The translations under genes were made by a program, and so were the position numbers. 64,000 bases of DNA from Gnetum montanum (Eukaryota > Streptophyta > Gnetopsida > Gnetales > Gnetaceae), in NCBI GenBank assembly GCA_015680685.1, contig MNCI01038224.1:114549-178548 (forward strand). The letters run 5' to 3'. The notes beneath the pieces are model-generated. The model was given only the letters and a program-made list of their open reading frames with translations. It made no database searches and was not told where the DNA came from. Shown in pieces: positions 12,101-22,433 of the stretch. Each line of letters starts with the position of its first letter. Within the stretch, counting starts at the first letter, position 1.

Positions 12101-13564
12101 GGAACTGAGCCGTTGGACGACCAAGGTAGTGTCGATCAAATGTTCCACAGTTTTCTTGAAGGAGATTTGGATTTAGGCACTCTCCCAGGGGATGACGAAG
12201 GGCACGGTACATTTTTCCTTTTATCCTGTTTAGTTGTCCCCTTTTTTGTGGGTTATATTTTTTTTGCTTATTCTTATGTGTTTTTTCTTCTGTCCAGATG
12301 AAGGTAGCGAGACCAGAACGGTACGGTTGGACGTACCCATGAAGATGGTTCCCCCTAAGAGGACCACTGAGGTTAGTTCTTCTCGTACCCGTGAGCCACT
12401 TATTTGGTCAGAAATGCCAAGTAAGATGGATTTTGTGGCTGGCATTGCAGAGGAAGTCGTTGAACGGATCCAAGAAGCCCACCCTAGTATAGGTATGAAT
12501 CACTTAAAGCTTTGGAGCTTTGCATCTTGCTTGTATAGTTTTGACATTTGTATATATATATATATTTTTTGTGTTTCACATGGGTAGGTGCTAAACTGAG
12601 ATGGGATCCCTCAGAAAGTGTTAGCATGGAAAGCCTAACCACACTCTCCCCCGAAGTGGAGCAGGTGCCAAGGCCTGTTTATGAGGGAGTTGTATAAAGC
12701 CTTGCGCACCATGCTAAGTCATTATGGACTTGTAGGCATTCCATTGAGCAGTTGTGGCTACAAATACAAGCAAAAGAAAAGGAAGTCTCTGAATTGTCAG
12801 AGGAACATGACGATTTAAAGGCTTGATACGAGTTCGCCGCTGCTAGACTAAGTGGAGATCGCTCTTGGCGAACATCAGAGGTTACATACACCAGGTATTG
12901 GAACCTTTTGAATCGTTATGCATCACTGACTCGGAGAATGACAGAATGCAAAGCTCAAATTGATCTCCTGAACCTTAAGTGTCAAGATTGAAAGGCATTT
13001 GCTTCTAAGGTTTGTAAGTGGGGTCAAGACGAGAAGAATCACAAACATTACTACAAGAAGTCGCTAAAAGAGGTGTCCATCAAAAAGCACCAACTAGAAA
13101 TGTTTGTGGAGGGTTTAGGCTTGCGTTCTGCCTTCGATACTTTTGCATAGAATACAACTGTGGAAATGGAGTCGCCTACAAGGGTGATCACAACCGCATC
13201 TAGGGAAGTGTTGGTTGGAGAATTTCCATTGAAACATCCCACCTGGTCAGCTGTCGACAAAGGGAAGACTTTGGCAGATGTTGACTTAGGCTTGGATGGG
13301 ACGGACTGGGCCAGTGTTTCTGAGGAAGAGATTCTTCGTCGGCTGGAGTTCGGCTTAGGGGGATCTACTATGGCAAGCGTTTTGTTCTTATGGAGTTAAT
13401 TCATTGGATAACGTTCAACATTTTTGCATTCGCGTATTCTTATGTTGGTTGTTTGTTCTCAGGATGAAGGTGGTGATGATGCTCAGGAGGCGGGCCCTAG
13501 TGGAGCAAGGGCCCTTGACGCTAGTGGATCTAGAGAGGACAACCCTCCCGCCTCAGATGTTTAG
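9103..13564 (+). pseudogene. Antisense FCP1-like/transposon-domain gene (copy B) inside element 1
   Basis: Eight exons are proposed from GT-AG sites and homology to copy C: 9103-9233, 9951-10386, 10466-10728, 10818-11858, about 11987-12206, 12298-12492, 12588-13378 and 13463-13564, together roughly 1,050 codons. Exon 2 encodes an FCP1-like HAD domain: NGVWFREGACEFLAFLLDNF, VAMWSNFDEVTMRSVVDAML, then YLNNTLFM and NPPGTVY, which match the FCP1 NTLLVDDSP...NPPN region. The catalytic DxDx(T/V) is absent. Exon 4 holds FSDLFGVP, GWLGVAKGTKGFPM and LYPLFRARVFPK, a domain of unknown function resembling plant transposon-associated proteins. Exons 5-6 are acidic and basic low complexity; exon 7 is coiled-coil-like (QAKEKEVSELSEEHDDLK). 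Stops at 9184, about 10858, 11456 and in exon 7, and a frameshift in the G-run at 9973-9977, make it a pseudogene. Confidence 0.75.
9234..9950 (+). repeat. Intron 1 of copy B, filled with AGCGTATACGCT words
   Basis: The intron (donor CACAG|GTAGGC, acceptor TTGATTGCAG) contains many copies of the 12-bp palindrome AGCGTATACGCT and its one-base variants (for example about 9500-9520, 9595-9690, 9730-9765, 9775-9810). The same words extend upstream through the 5' leader (8925-9095) and occur in the LTRs and the gag leader of the same element. They create spurious ORFs on both strands. Confidence 0.75.
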
Positions 13565-13827
13565 TGTTTTGATTTTTGAGTTTTTTTTGTTTTGTTGCTT
13601 GAGTCAAATTTATACGGAAAATATAATTTGGAAATTCTGAAACAGATGAAAACAGTTGAAACTTGTATTTGAACAATGTTGTATGTAAGAAATTTTTTGT
13701 TAATTCTAAATTTGGTTACACACACGACATGATGTTAAAATTTTTTTGGATTTGCTTTTCTGTTTAAATGTAATGCATTGAAACAATGATAAATGGTACG
13801 TAAAAAGGAAGACAGGGTATGCGCTAG
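13565..13827. other. 3' flank of copy B, no gene
   Basis: This AT-rich stretch follows the antisense gene's stop at 13564. It probably contains the gene's 3' untranslated region. I saw no convincing feature beyond A/T-rich runs. Confidence 0.4.
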
Positions 13828-14104
13828 TTTAAGGCCATTCCGGGCCCCATTGTAAACGAGCAATATTTTGGAAAATTTCTTGATGGACCGACCATTTCTG
13901 ATCGTGGCTAGTTTTATATCATTGCGGACGTGATAGTTTAACATCTTTCCAGACAAAGGGTGTTGTTTAATAATGTTCTTGGCTCTATTATAGTTTAATG
14001 TCATTTCAGACTGCATGTAGTTTAACGTCATTTCGGACGTACCGTAGTTTAACGTCGTTTCAGACGTATCGTAGTTTAACGTCATTTCGGACGTACCGTA
14101 GTTA
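13828..14104. repeat. Stem-loop array between protease and antisense gene, element 1
   Basis: Repeats of TAGTTTA(A) are each followed by an inverted repeat with a 6-nt loop: GGCC-ATTCCG-GGCC (13833-13846), ACGTC-ATTTCG-GACGT (14025-14040), ACGTC-GTTTCA-GACGT (14052-14067) and ACGTC-ATTTCG-GACGT (14079-14094). Less perfect copies lie at 13905-14010. The minus-strand ORF here is a product of the repeat and is not a gene. Confidence 0.8.
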
Positions 14105-14120
14105 CGTAGTTTTATTTTAA

Positions 14121-15430
14121 TTATTTTTTGATTTTCTTTATTTTTATGTCAGGAAGTGTATTGGTCGGTACGATTTTGTATTCTGCGTCTCCTTCGCTGA
14201 TCACATTGAATGGCAATTCAGTCCAAGAGACGTCTGATTGAATGTTTTCGGTATCGGTATTTTCAGGTGTTTCAGTGTCCGTCATTGTTTCCGTGTTGAT
14301 TTCTTCATGAGGTGATGTGTAAAAAGTGTTAGATGTGGGTGTTTTAGTTTTAGGAGGCTCTTGTCCCGTGTTCGAAGATTTACCACCCACTAGTTGTGGC
14401 TCGTTTGTGTCATTTTGACTAGACTTTACGAGTTCAACTTCGGAGCCTTGGTCGCTGTCCATGTGCGATGAAATAATGGGAGTGACCGCTTCCCCATGTA
14501 TGAAGATTTCACTGCCCTCATAGGATAGCTGAATCTCCTAATGTATAGGGGAAGAAACGGCTCTCAGTTGGGCCAACCAGGATCTTCCTAATATCAAGTT
14601 GAACCCTGGCATCTCATCGACAACCAGGAAGTCAGCGGATGTGGGGAACTGGTCTCCCGCTATGAAGTCTAAGGTTATCGTGCCTTTGACCAGTACACGT
14701 GACCCGCTGAATGACTTTAAACATGTTGTTGTCGTAGGTTTAATTAAGTCAGTAAATCCTAGTTGTTCAATGATGGGATAGGGTACAACGTTTGTGGCCG
14801 CCCCATCGTCTACATGGACTCTGTGTATTTTGAACTGGTTTACTTGTATTTTTATGAACATGGGGATTGTCGTAGTCTCCCCTGTCTTCTTGTCTACTTT
14901 GATGTCATCATCGTGGAAGCTCAAGGGTTTAGGAATGGCACCATGAGATGGATACATTACGACATGAATGGTCGGTTCGCTTGGAGGCAAGTCCTCACTG
15001 ACTGGGATGGACGTTAGCATGCATATAAGAGCTTCCTGATGAGTTTGGGATGTTAGGACTAAGTCATACAAGCTCAAAGAAGTGTTCTTTTGTTTCAGCA
15101 CTTGGGTGACTTGTGTTAAAGCCGTCGCAAAGTCTCTACTGTTGGAGACGTTCTTGTCGGCGACAACTGGGTCCATTGGGACCAACAGCTTTATTTCGTG
15201 TTTTAATGACATGTCATACTTGCTATGTGCTGTAGTTTTAGATGGTTCATTTTTCTTTGATGACAGTTCACCCTGATTACCTGCATTTGACTGACCGTTA
15301 ATCGGCAACATGGGTATGGAATTGAGTGGAGTAGGTTTGGGTGGCCCCAGAGCCAATCGTTGGCGCTCTTTCTCCAAGCATTCACGCGTAAGCCTATCAG
15401 CCAAGCATTCTCGCGTATGGCGTGGAGGTG
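14121..15430 (-). pseudogene. Protease and downstream linker of element 1 gag-pro
   Basis: This is the retropepsin-like aspartic protease that cleaves the polyprotein. The active-site region reads VHVDDGAATNVVP (DDGA instead of DTG/DSG, common in this group), with LVVDEMPGFNLILGRSWLA towards the end (about 14550-14620). After SSPIH at 14538 a TAG interrupts the frame. The continuing frame (14527-14121) is an acidic, Thr-rich linker ending in a Lys-rich stretch, in line with the C-terminal tail before the intron in Ogre-like gag-pro. The frame upstream joins gag. Two near-identical TRECL units occur at the N-terminal side (about 15375-15420). Confidence 0.85.
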
Positions 15431-18320
15431 GAGCTAGTCTCGGGGCCTCAGATTACCTTGGGATGTGCACCACATATGGAGATGGGTGGGGTTGCATTTG
15501 GTCTGTGGGAGGCGTTTGAGCTGAAGGCTGGCTAGGGACCTTGACGACGTAGGGGCGAGGTTTGCCCCGCGCCTATGCGGTAGAGATTTGATGATTGTTA
15601 GGACTTTCGGGTGTCCTAACAACATACGGGGTTGGTTTCGGTGGAGGTTGGACCTCCGCTGTTGCAATGGCCAGTGGTACTCAGACTACGAAAGGAGCAG
15701 GCCGAGTGTGAGGGATTAGTGGCTTTGAGGGTGTAGGTACGGCTGAAGGTATACGGACAACATAGGACTACTGGGGGATGCGTGGTGATTGGGGTGTCGG
15801 TGTGGTCACAGCGGGAGGAATCTGCACTACGAATGGCCTAGGAGACATTTCTTGTGTGTTTTGAGGATAGATGATGTTAATGTTACTTGCCTCGGAACCA
15901 TCGTCGAAGTAGATCGTGCTAATCATGTACGGGGCCTCTTGGGTGTTTAGGGGATCCTTGTACACCCCCATAGCCTGATTCTGCGGCTGGACCGAGTTAG
16001 CCTCATCAAAAGTGATTTTGTCATCATTGATCATCCGTTGGATATCCTACTTCAGGATGAAGCAGTAATCTGTTCCGTGCCTGTTGCGTTGATGGTAGTC
16101 GCAGAAGCGATCCATCCTAAAGCCTTTGGGTACGGGCAGCTCATCCGGGGTTGCTAAGCTTGGGTTCTGTATGAGTTGGCAGAACCGTTCATGTCTTTGG
16201 ATGGCTGCAGGGGATAACTACTTGTGTGTCATCAGCCTAGCTTTTAGGAGCTGATCAAAGAGCTGGGATGGTTTCATCGGCAGAGGCGTGTATTGAGAGG
16301 GTTCTTTCCACTCGAAATTGCATGTACGGTTTGTTGGGTTCTGTGATGATGATGACTCCGGGGCTGTTGTGGGAGTGGGTTTATAGTAGTTAGTAGGGGT
16401 TGCGGGTGGTTTTTGTTGGGGTGTGATGTTGGTTTGTTGGGTTCCTGCTATCGCTGCTATCATTGTCTTGTCTTTCTCTTTATCCTTTTTAGTGTGTTGG
16501 TTTCTGAAGGCCAAGTATGCCGGGTCATGGCTATTTTGAGCTGCTTCCTCTATGTTTTTTATCTGCACAAATGCCTGATTAAGATCATGCGCATTAAGGT
16601 AATATAATTTGGACTTGAAGAAATCGTTGACAGCCCCCTTCAGAATTGTGAGTAGATAAGTTGGAGAGATTGGCTCGTGTAGCTCGTTGAGAGCCGCACT
16701 CCATCTCTGAATAAACTTTTGTATAGGTTTAAGCGGTGCTTGCTTGACCTGCATGAGGCCGTCCAGTGTGGCCTCAGGTTTCAAGTTGTACTTGAACCAG
16801 GTCACAAACTGGCGTAAAAGATCATCCAAGGAAAAGATAGAGTTCCTGGGCAGGGCCCAGTACCAGTCAAGCGCTCTCCCTGCAAGGGACATGGGGAACA
16901 CTCGGAGGATGGAATGAGGCCATGCCTGGAGGAGCACGCATTCCACTCGAAATGTTATGAGGTGGGCGTTGGGGTCCGTCTCCCCGTTATATTTAGTCAA
17001 CGTCGGTAAGGAGACGCCTTTGGGAAAATTCAAAGGTGGGACAGAGGAGCTGATGGGGTCGTCGTTGTAGAAATCCACTACCTTCAGGTCCCCGTCGGTG
17101 GCTGTTTTGAGGTGTTTTACCTCGTCTGTCAATTCCTGCATTAGTTTTTTAGCATCTGCCCAATCTTGGGTGCTCGGTGAAGCTACAAGCTAGGGGTGTG
17201 GGGTTGTATACAAGTTAGACTATTGGGTTGTGGGTTGAAAGGCCGAAAGCTAAGCGATCGACTGTTGTGCTTGTGGGAAGTTAACGGTGGGCGGCACTAA
17301 GTGTGGCATGTTGTAAGGGAAATGTTGCTGCTACTGCGGATGGGGTTGTACCTATGGCACATGATAGGGGAAACGCTGTGGTTGCTGCGGTGGCGGCTGT
17401 ACTGGGGGAACGTTGGCTGGTTGAACCATACATGGTGGTCAGTTATAATTAGGAGGTTGATGTTGCTGTGACTGAGCGCTCATCGTTACCCGTGGTATAA
17501 CTACATTTTGTGAAGGGACTCTCTGTTGGGTTATGATGGTAGAAGGGGCTGTATGCGTTTGAATGTGCGGGATGTAGTGGGCGGATGTGGAGGCCGGGAT
17601 GACGTGTGGAATCCCTATCACTTGGGGTGGGAGTGTTACTCCCACGCTATCATGAGGGGGTGATGCTTATGAAGATGGCCTGACTGCTGCCTCGGGAATG
17701 ATGGCGAGGGGGAGCGTGCTGAATCAGGGATCAGATGAAGGTGGCACATGGGCAAATGAGGATGTGTGTGATGGAGGCATTTGCATGTGAGTTATTCGGA
17801 GGGGTTGGAGGGGCATGATCTCCCCTGCTTTCAGATGAAAAATGGGATTAGCGTGTGCTTGCAGGCTGAGAGTGTGGTAGGAGTCCTCGTGTTCTGACTG
17901 GGTAGCAAAGTCATCCTCTTCCTCTAGTTGGGTCTCGAGCACATGCTGACCTAGCATGTGGCTCCTTTGTAGGAGGAGCTGTGTGATGAGTTCTGAGTAC
18001 TGCTCTAGAACCGGGATTAGGTCATATGGGGAAGGGGTGAACTCATATCCTCGCCTGTAAAAGATTTCTAATTGCCTCTTGACTTCCATTTTGGCTCAGT
18101 CAACAGCCAGGCCAGCTTGTAACTTAATATATATGAAATTATACTAATCCTGGGTGATAATGTTGGAGGCTGGATCTCTCCCCTGCAACCTTAGGGACCG
18201 GCGGGGCTCTGCTGCTGGTTGTACTCCTGGGTGTTGCATGATGGGCTGTTGAACAGCCATGGTGTCTATGATGTTGGTGGCTTGAGTGGTGGCATCTGTA
18301 GTGTTGTTTGCAGGGTTCAT
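15431..18320 (-). pseudogene. Gag of element 1
   Basis: The frame starts at ATG 18320, the first ATG after the leader, and is interrupted by TAG/TGA codons at about 18137, 18093, 16218 and 16050, most explained by CAG-to-TAG. The N-terminal part has an LIPVLEQYSELITQLLLQRS segment, then Pro/Gln-rich linkers (17700-17200). The capsid-like core is at 17141-16218: PTLTKYNGETDPNAHLITF, MSLAGRALDWYWALP, FIQRWSAALNELHEPI and KSKLYYLNAHDLNQAFVQI. A zinc-knuckle-like CDYHQRNRHGTDYC lies near 16050-16100. Gag forms the virus-like particle. A shortened homologue is present in element 3 (32640-34335). Confidence 0.88.
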
Positions 18321-18349
18321 GATGATATGTCACGGAGGTGAATCTATCT

Positions 18350-19030
18350 GAAAATGCAAAGTTAAAGTGTCGTGTAGTGTGCAGCGTATACGCTTCAATG
18401 GACAGCGTATAGTGACAACGTATACAGCGTATATGGTCAGCGTAGGCGTTGAGCGTAGATGATTCTACAGCGTAAGTGGCTCAGCGTATACTCCAGACAG
18501 TGTACAACATAAAGGTATAGCGTAAGAAAGGGTGCAGCGTAAGCACGACAGTGTAAGATAAGGCTCAGTGTAAAAGTGAGGAGCGTAAAACGAGCTCGGC
18601 GTAAAACAGGTCACGGCGTAAACCAGTTGCAGCGTGAAAACAGGGGAGCGTAGAAAACAAGGGAGTGTAAACTGGACTCAGCGTAAACAAGGTTCAGCAT
18701 AAACGAGGTGCAGCGTAAACAATGCAGGGCGTAAACAATGATAGCGTAAACGATGAACAGCGTAAAAGAAAAGCTCAGCATAAACAATGTAGGGTGTAAA
18801 CAATGATAGCGTAAACGATGCACAACGTAAAAGCAAAGGAGCGTAAAAACAAGGCAATGCGAAGGAGCGTAAATAATCGGGCGTAAACACTGAACAGCGT
18901 CTGGACAGTTGCGGGCTGGAGGTTTAGACTAGGCAGCATAACCACTGACGGGTTTCAGCAGGGGGCTGCGTGCAGTTGGCGGCGTAGACGCTTAATAGCG
19001 TAGACGTCGGGAAATTTGCAGTTAAGGGTT
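18350..19030 (-). repeat. Leader of element 1 with GCGTAAAC-type words
   Basis: The region between primer-binding site and gag is noncoding and dense in GCGTAAAC, GCGTATAC and GCGTAGAC words spaced about 15-30 bp. A block of about 63 bp at 18713-18775 is repeated next to itself at 18778-18840. ORFs read here (for example on the minus strand at 18611-18890) are repeat-derived. Confidence 0.75.
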
Positions 19031-19036
19031 TTAGCA

Positions 19037-19055
19037 GGCCCTCGTTCTAGCGCCA
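19037..19055 (-). promoter_or_regulatory. Primer-binding site of element 1
   Basis: On the minus strand TGGCGCTAGAACGAGGGCC starts 5 nt after the LTR end. Elements 3 and 4 have TGGCACTAGAAAGAGGGCC and TGGCACTAGAAGGAGGGCC in the same place. TGG start, position and conservation mark it as the tRNA primer site. I cannot name the tRNA. Confidence 0.85.
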
Positions 19056-19060
19056 GTTTC

Positions 19061-20345
19061 TGTACTGCTTGAAATCGTCGGTCTCTAGCTGGAAGGAAAA
19101 CAGAGGCCATGGGATTGCAGGATGAGAACAGAAGACCCTGCCTTCGCCTGAGGGCAAGCTAGAATGCACGAAGGCAGAGTACCTTGGGTGGTCCGCATGC
19201 GGATCAGATAAGGATTTCCCCGCGCGTACGCAAAGTGCTATACACTGGGTTATGCGTAAACGATGTAGCGAGCGTAAACAAAGCACAAACGGCGTAAAAC
19301 AAATGCGAACAGAGCATGAGCATAAAAGAACATGAATAGAATGTGTGGGCCAAGTTGACGTAAAACTGAAAAATGTAAACAATCTTGTGCTGCGAATGTA
19401 AACAATGGTATTACAAAGTCAAAGTACAGCACACCGGTCTAACGCAGTCATGAGAGACACAAGGTGGATGAAAAGCCCCGGCGTATGCAAGAATGACTCG
19501 GCTGGTTCGCAGGGCGAGCAGAGCATAGAGACTGTTTCTGCAGCGTACAGAGCTTCCCAGCGTAAGAGGGTTTCAGCTCTTTTGCGCACCGTAAATCAAC
19601 TCTGGTATGCTCTGGGATTTTTGCCAACCGACCTGGGTAAAGTGGAAAATTGGGGCTTTTATACAGGTTGTTATGCTAGACTCGGGTTGGGCGACACGTG
19701 GCACGTTGACCGGGTGCACATAATTTACAAATGTACAATATTACAAGTGTTGGGCGTATATGCTGGGCGTATACGCTGTATCAGGTCGGCGTATACGCTG
19801 GATGCGCTGAGCGTGCGTGCGCGTGGGCGAGGATGCTGCGGGCTGGGCGTATACGCTGGGCGGATGCAAGGCGTATATGCCGATGGATGCTGCGGGTTGG
19901 GCGTATATGCTGGGCGAATGCAAGGCGTATACGCCGATGGATGCTAGGTGTACACGGTGGGCGTATACGTCGAAGGATGGCCACTTGCTTCAATTCTTGC
20001 TCTTTCGTGTTGTCTTCATCCTGCCTTTGGAGATTCCGTGCCGACCGTAAGCATTTTCTGTACACCGGGCGTGCGAGTTGGATGTCTACACTGGGCGTAT
20101 ACGCTGGAAGTTCGAGCGTCTATGCTGGCGGGCGTATACGCTGTGGATTTGAGCGTCTACGTTGGGGATGTCCTTGAGCGTAGACGCCGAGCGTATACGC
20201 TGGTGCCGGATACTTAGTGAAAATGAAGCTGTTTGACCTCCAAAGTTGCAATGTGTGACGCCCACTGTAGCCATGGTTGTCTATGGGTCCCAGGGACCGG
20301 CTTTTTGCTGGACAAGTACTAAGCACCAAATTTTGTGATGTTTCA
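19061..20345 (-). repeat. 5' LTR of element 1
   Basis: This LTR of 1285 bp is homologous to 2321-3577. TATAAAAG lies at 19656-19663 on the minus strand. GCGTATACGCT words cluster at 19745-19975 and 20095-20205, with a local duplication (GGATGCTGCGGGTTGGGCGTATA type) that makes this LTR longer than its partner. Confidence 0.93.
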
Positions 20346-20350
20346 CAAAT
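20346..20350. repeat. Target-site duplication CAAAT, right copy
   Basis: It matches 2316-2320 and directly follows the CA end of the right LTR. Confidence 0.92.
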
Positions 20351-20690
20351 GAGTCTTAGGAGCCATTTTCCTACTTGCATATTTACACTCTTCATTGTAA
20401 AAACTCACCTTGCTAGCCGTTAACATAATTGCTTCGCGCTTCGAAATCGCCTTGTGCTCCGATGTGGGCTCTGCGCTCTTACGATGGAGAATGAAAATTA
20501 CTAGGGTTTAACCCCTATTTATGACCATAATGAGAAGATGGAGAAACTTTTCGTTCTCCCTCTCTGATTAATGCGAAGCACGCTGTACAATGTAGCATGC
20601 TCGTCACAACATCCTAGTGGTGTTAGCATTAAAGCCTTGACATGCTTCAAGCCAACTACTTACTTTCTCAAAAATAAAAAAAATATTTAT
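20351..20690 (-). promoter_or_regulatory. Promoter, 5' leader and start of copy A antisense gene (element 2)
   Basis: On the minus strand a TATA-like CATAAATA (20523-20516) is followed about 150 bp later by ATG at 20366, with the first codons M-A-P-K-T interrupted by element 1. The stretch is the inverted counterpart of 28540-28895 in element 3, so promoter, leader and start codon are conserved between the two elements. Confidence 0.65.
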
Positions 20691-21150
20691 TTTTTATTAC
20701 AGGTCTAAAAAGACCTTAAACTAGCAGTCCTACATAGTTGCAGCTCTAGCGGTCCGAAAAGACCCTAAATTAGCAGTTTCAACCTATTGCGTTCGCAGTC
20801 TGCAATTACGTTAAACTAACAACACCACATGCTTACATGGGTAGTTTTCACATCTTCTTCCACATTGGTAGTGTCAAAATTTCTAGCAGTTTCATATTTT
20901 CATGTCAGCAGTTCGTATTCTCGCATTGACAATTTGGCACTTTTCATACCCGCAGTTTCCCATTTCGCATACTATCATTTTGCATGGTAAGATTTTTCAT
21001 GTCATGATTTGGCAGTCCAAAAATGACAATAAAATAGCAGTTTGGCATTTTCATATTGACAATCTCATAGCTTCGCATTCTGCATCAGCATTTTTACACC
21101 TTTAGCAGTTCTACACTCTTTTGCCTTGGGGGTCCGCCATGACCCTAAAT
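20691..21150. repeat. Stem-loop array between copy A promoter and RT, element 2
   Basis: Inverted repeats with a 6-nt loop are followed by TTAAACTAG (the reverse of TAGTTTAA): AGGTC-TAAAAA-GACCT (20701-20716), GGTC-CGAAAA-GACC (20752-20765) and GGGTC-CGCCAT-GACCC (21130-21145). Between them are short words such as TTTGCA and GCAGTTT. It aligns in inverted orientation with 27960-28540. Confidence 0.7.
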
Positions 21151-21277
21151 TGGCAAACTTCCAATCTTTACATCGTCACACTTTGCAAGTTGCATCTTGT
21201 CCCTGTTTTGCAAACTTTCATTACACAAAATCTCTACCAATAGATGCCTCTTAACTAGGATTTTATCTCATGTTGGC

Positions 21278-21279
21278 AG
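21278..21279 (+). promoter_or_regulatory. Candidate 3' splice site before RT, element 2
   Basis: CTTAACTAGGATTTTATCTC then ATGTTGGCAG|GAAAAGC. A branch-point-like CTTAACT lies about 25 nt upstream of the AG. It is equivalent to the sites in elements 1 and 3. Confidence 0.55.
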
Positions 21280-22433
21280 GAAAAGCAAGAGGTGGAAATC
21301 CATCGCGACCTCTCCACACCCTTAACGTTAGCAAGGCCACATAGCAAGCTCACAAGAAAATTGAACCCCAACATGATCGATTGGGGGTCAACCACAACCA
21401 GCACTGTAGTAGCCTTAGAAGCATCCCCAGGCTAGCCCAAGCATCTAGTCCAAGCCCTAGAATTAGAGGCCAGGGATGTAAATGAGGACTGTCTCGTTGA
21501 GACGTCTATCACAACATCGAAGGGGAAAGTGAAAACGCTAAAGCTCAGCTCCCTCCTAGACATGCAAATGCACAAAAACATAGCCAAGATTTTGCAAGAC
21601 AACATCAGCATCTTTGCATGGTCGTACAGTGACATGCCAGGTCTAGATCCATGGCTGATTCAGCACAACATCGTCCTAAATCCATACATGAAGGTAGTTA
21701 GGCAGAAGGACCACAAAGTTAAGCCAAAAATTGCACTAGCCGTGAGGGATGAAATCACCAAGCTATACCAAGAAGGTTTCATCCATGTGGTTGACTATTT
21801 AGAGTAGGTGTCCAACATCATTGTGGTTTCAAAGAAAATGAGAGGAATATGAATCTGTATAGATTTCTAGGACTTGAACAAGGCAATGATCAAGGACAAC
21901 TTTCCACTTCCAAGCATTGATCAGCTCATCGACACTATGGCTAGTCATGCTTTGCTATCCTTCATGGATGGTTTCTCCAAATACAACCAAATCCACATTA
22001 ACCCAAAGCATCAGCTATCAATAACCTTCATGATCCCATGGTGGACATTCTGCTACACCATGATGCCCTTCGGGATCAAGAATGCTGGAGCAACCTACCA
22101 ACGAGCCATGACTTACATCTTCAATGACTACATCCTAGAAACATTAAAAGACTACGTGGATGATATAGTAGTCAAGTCCAAGGAGGCAGCTAATCACCCA
22201 CGCGATCTAAGGGTAGTCCTCAAATGCTTCCAAATGTACAACTTATGCCTCAATCCTAGGAAGTGCATCTTTGGGGTGAAAACTGGATGCATGTTAGGGT
22301 TCGTAGTATCGGAGGCCAGAATATGTGTGGACCCTAACAAAGTTAGGACCATCATCAACCTAGCACCTCCCAAAAATCTTAAGGAGTTACATGGTTTGCA
22401 AAGTAGAGTGTAATTCATTTGAAGGTTCATAGC
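21280..22433 (+). pseudogene. Reverse transcriptase segment of element 2 pol
   Basis: RT motifs appear in order: FPLPSIDQLID, LLSFMDGFSKYNQIHI, FCYTMMPFGIKNAGATY and the catalytic YVDDIVVKS (about 22155-22180). Upstream, KLYQEGFIHVVDYLE is followed by TAG where element 1 has Trp, and TGA/TAG interrupt the MRGIxICIDFxDLN motif (21841-21880). After LHGLQSRV there is a further TAA. It is therefore a pseudogene. Sequence similarity to element 1 RT is high, but this is a separate subfamily judging by LTR and noncoding sequence. Confidence 0.92.

Larger units (their letters stand above)
2321..20345 (-). mobile_element. Element 1: complete Tat/Ogre-like Ty3/gypsy retrotransposon, 18,025 bp
   Basis: LTRs at 2321-3577 and 19061-20345 begin TG and end CA in the same orientation, and the element is bounded by a 5-bp duplication CAAAT (2316-2320 and 20346-20350). 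In minus-strand order it carries LTR, primer-binding site, gag, protease, a large intron-like interval with an antisense gene, RT, RNase H, archaeal-type RNase H, integrase, polypurine tract and LTR. Dual RNase H is the mark of the Tat lineage, and a break between protease and RT is typical of Ogre. The empty site is visible in element 3: revcomp of 28880-28900 joins the two flanks directly. In the first roughly 120 aligned LTR bases I count 12 differences, all transitions, so the insertion is not recent or has decayed at methylated C. Confidence 0.93.

Noticed and set aside
9103-13564. Copy B as an active host gene fragment present by chance
   Set aside because: The same gene occupies the same position in elements 2 and 3 with matching exons, so it is a component of the elements and not a chance host fragment.
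13735-14085. Minus-strand ORF of 116 codons with TLNY repeats
   Set aside because: It is the translation of the TAGTTTA stem-loop array. No conserved domain, and the period equals the DNA repeat.
18611-18890. ORFs in the element 1 leader
   Set aside because: They arise from GCGTAAAC words and encode only Leu/Phe/Tyr/Arg-rich low complexity. Leader position and repeat structure explain them.
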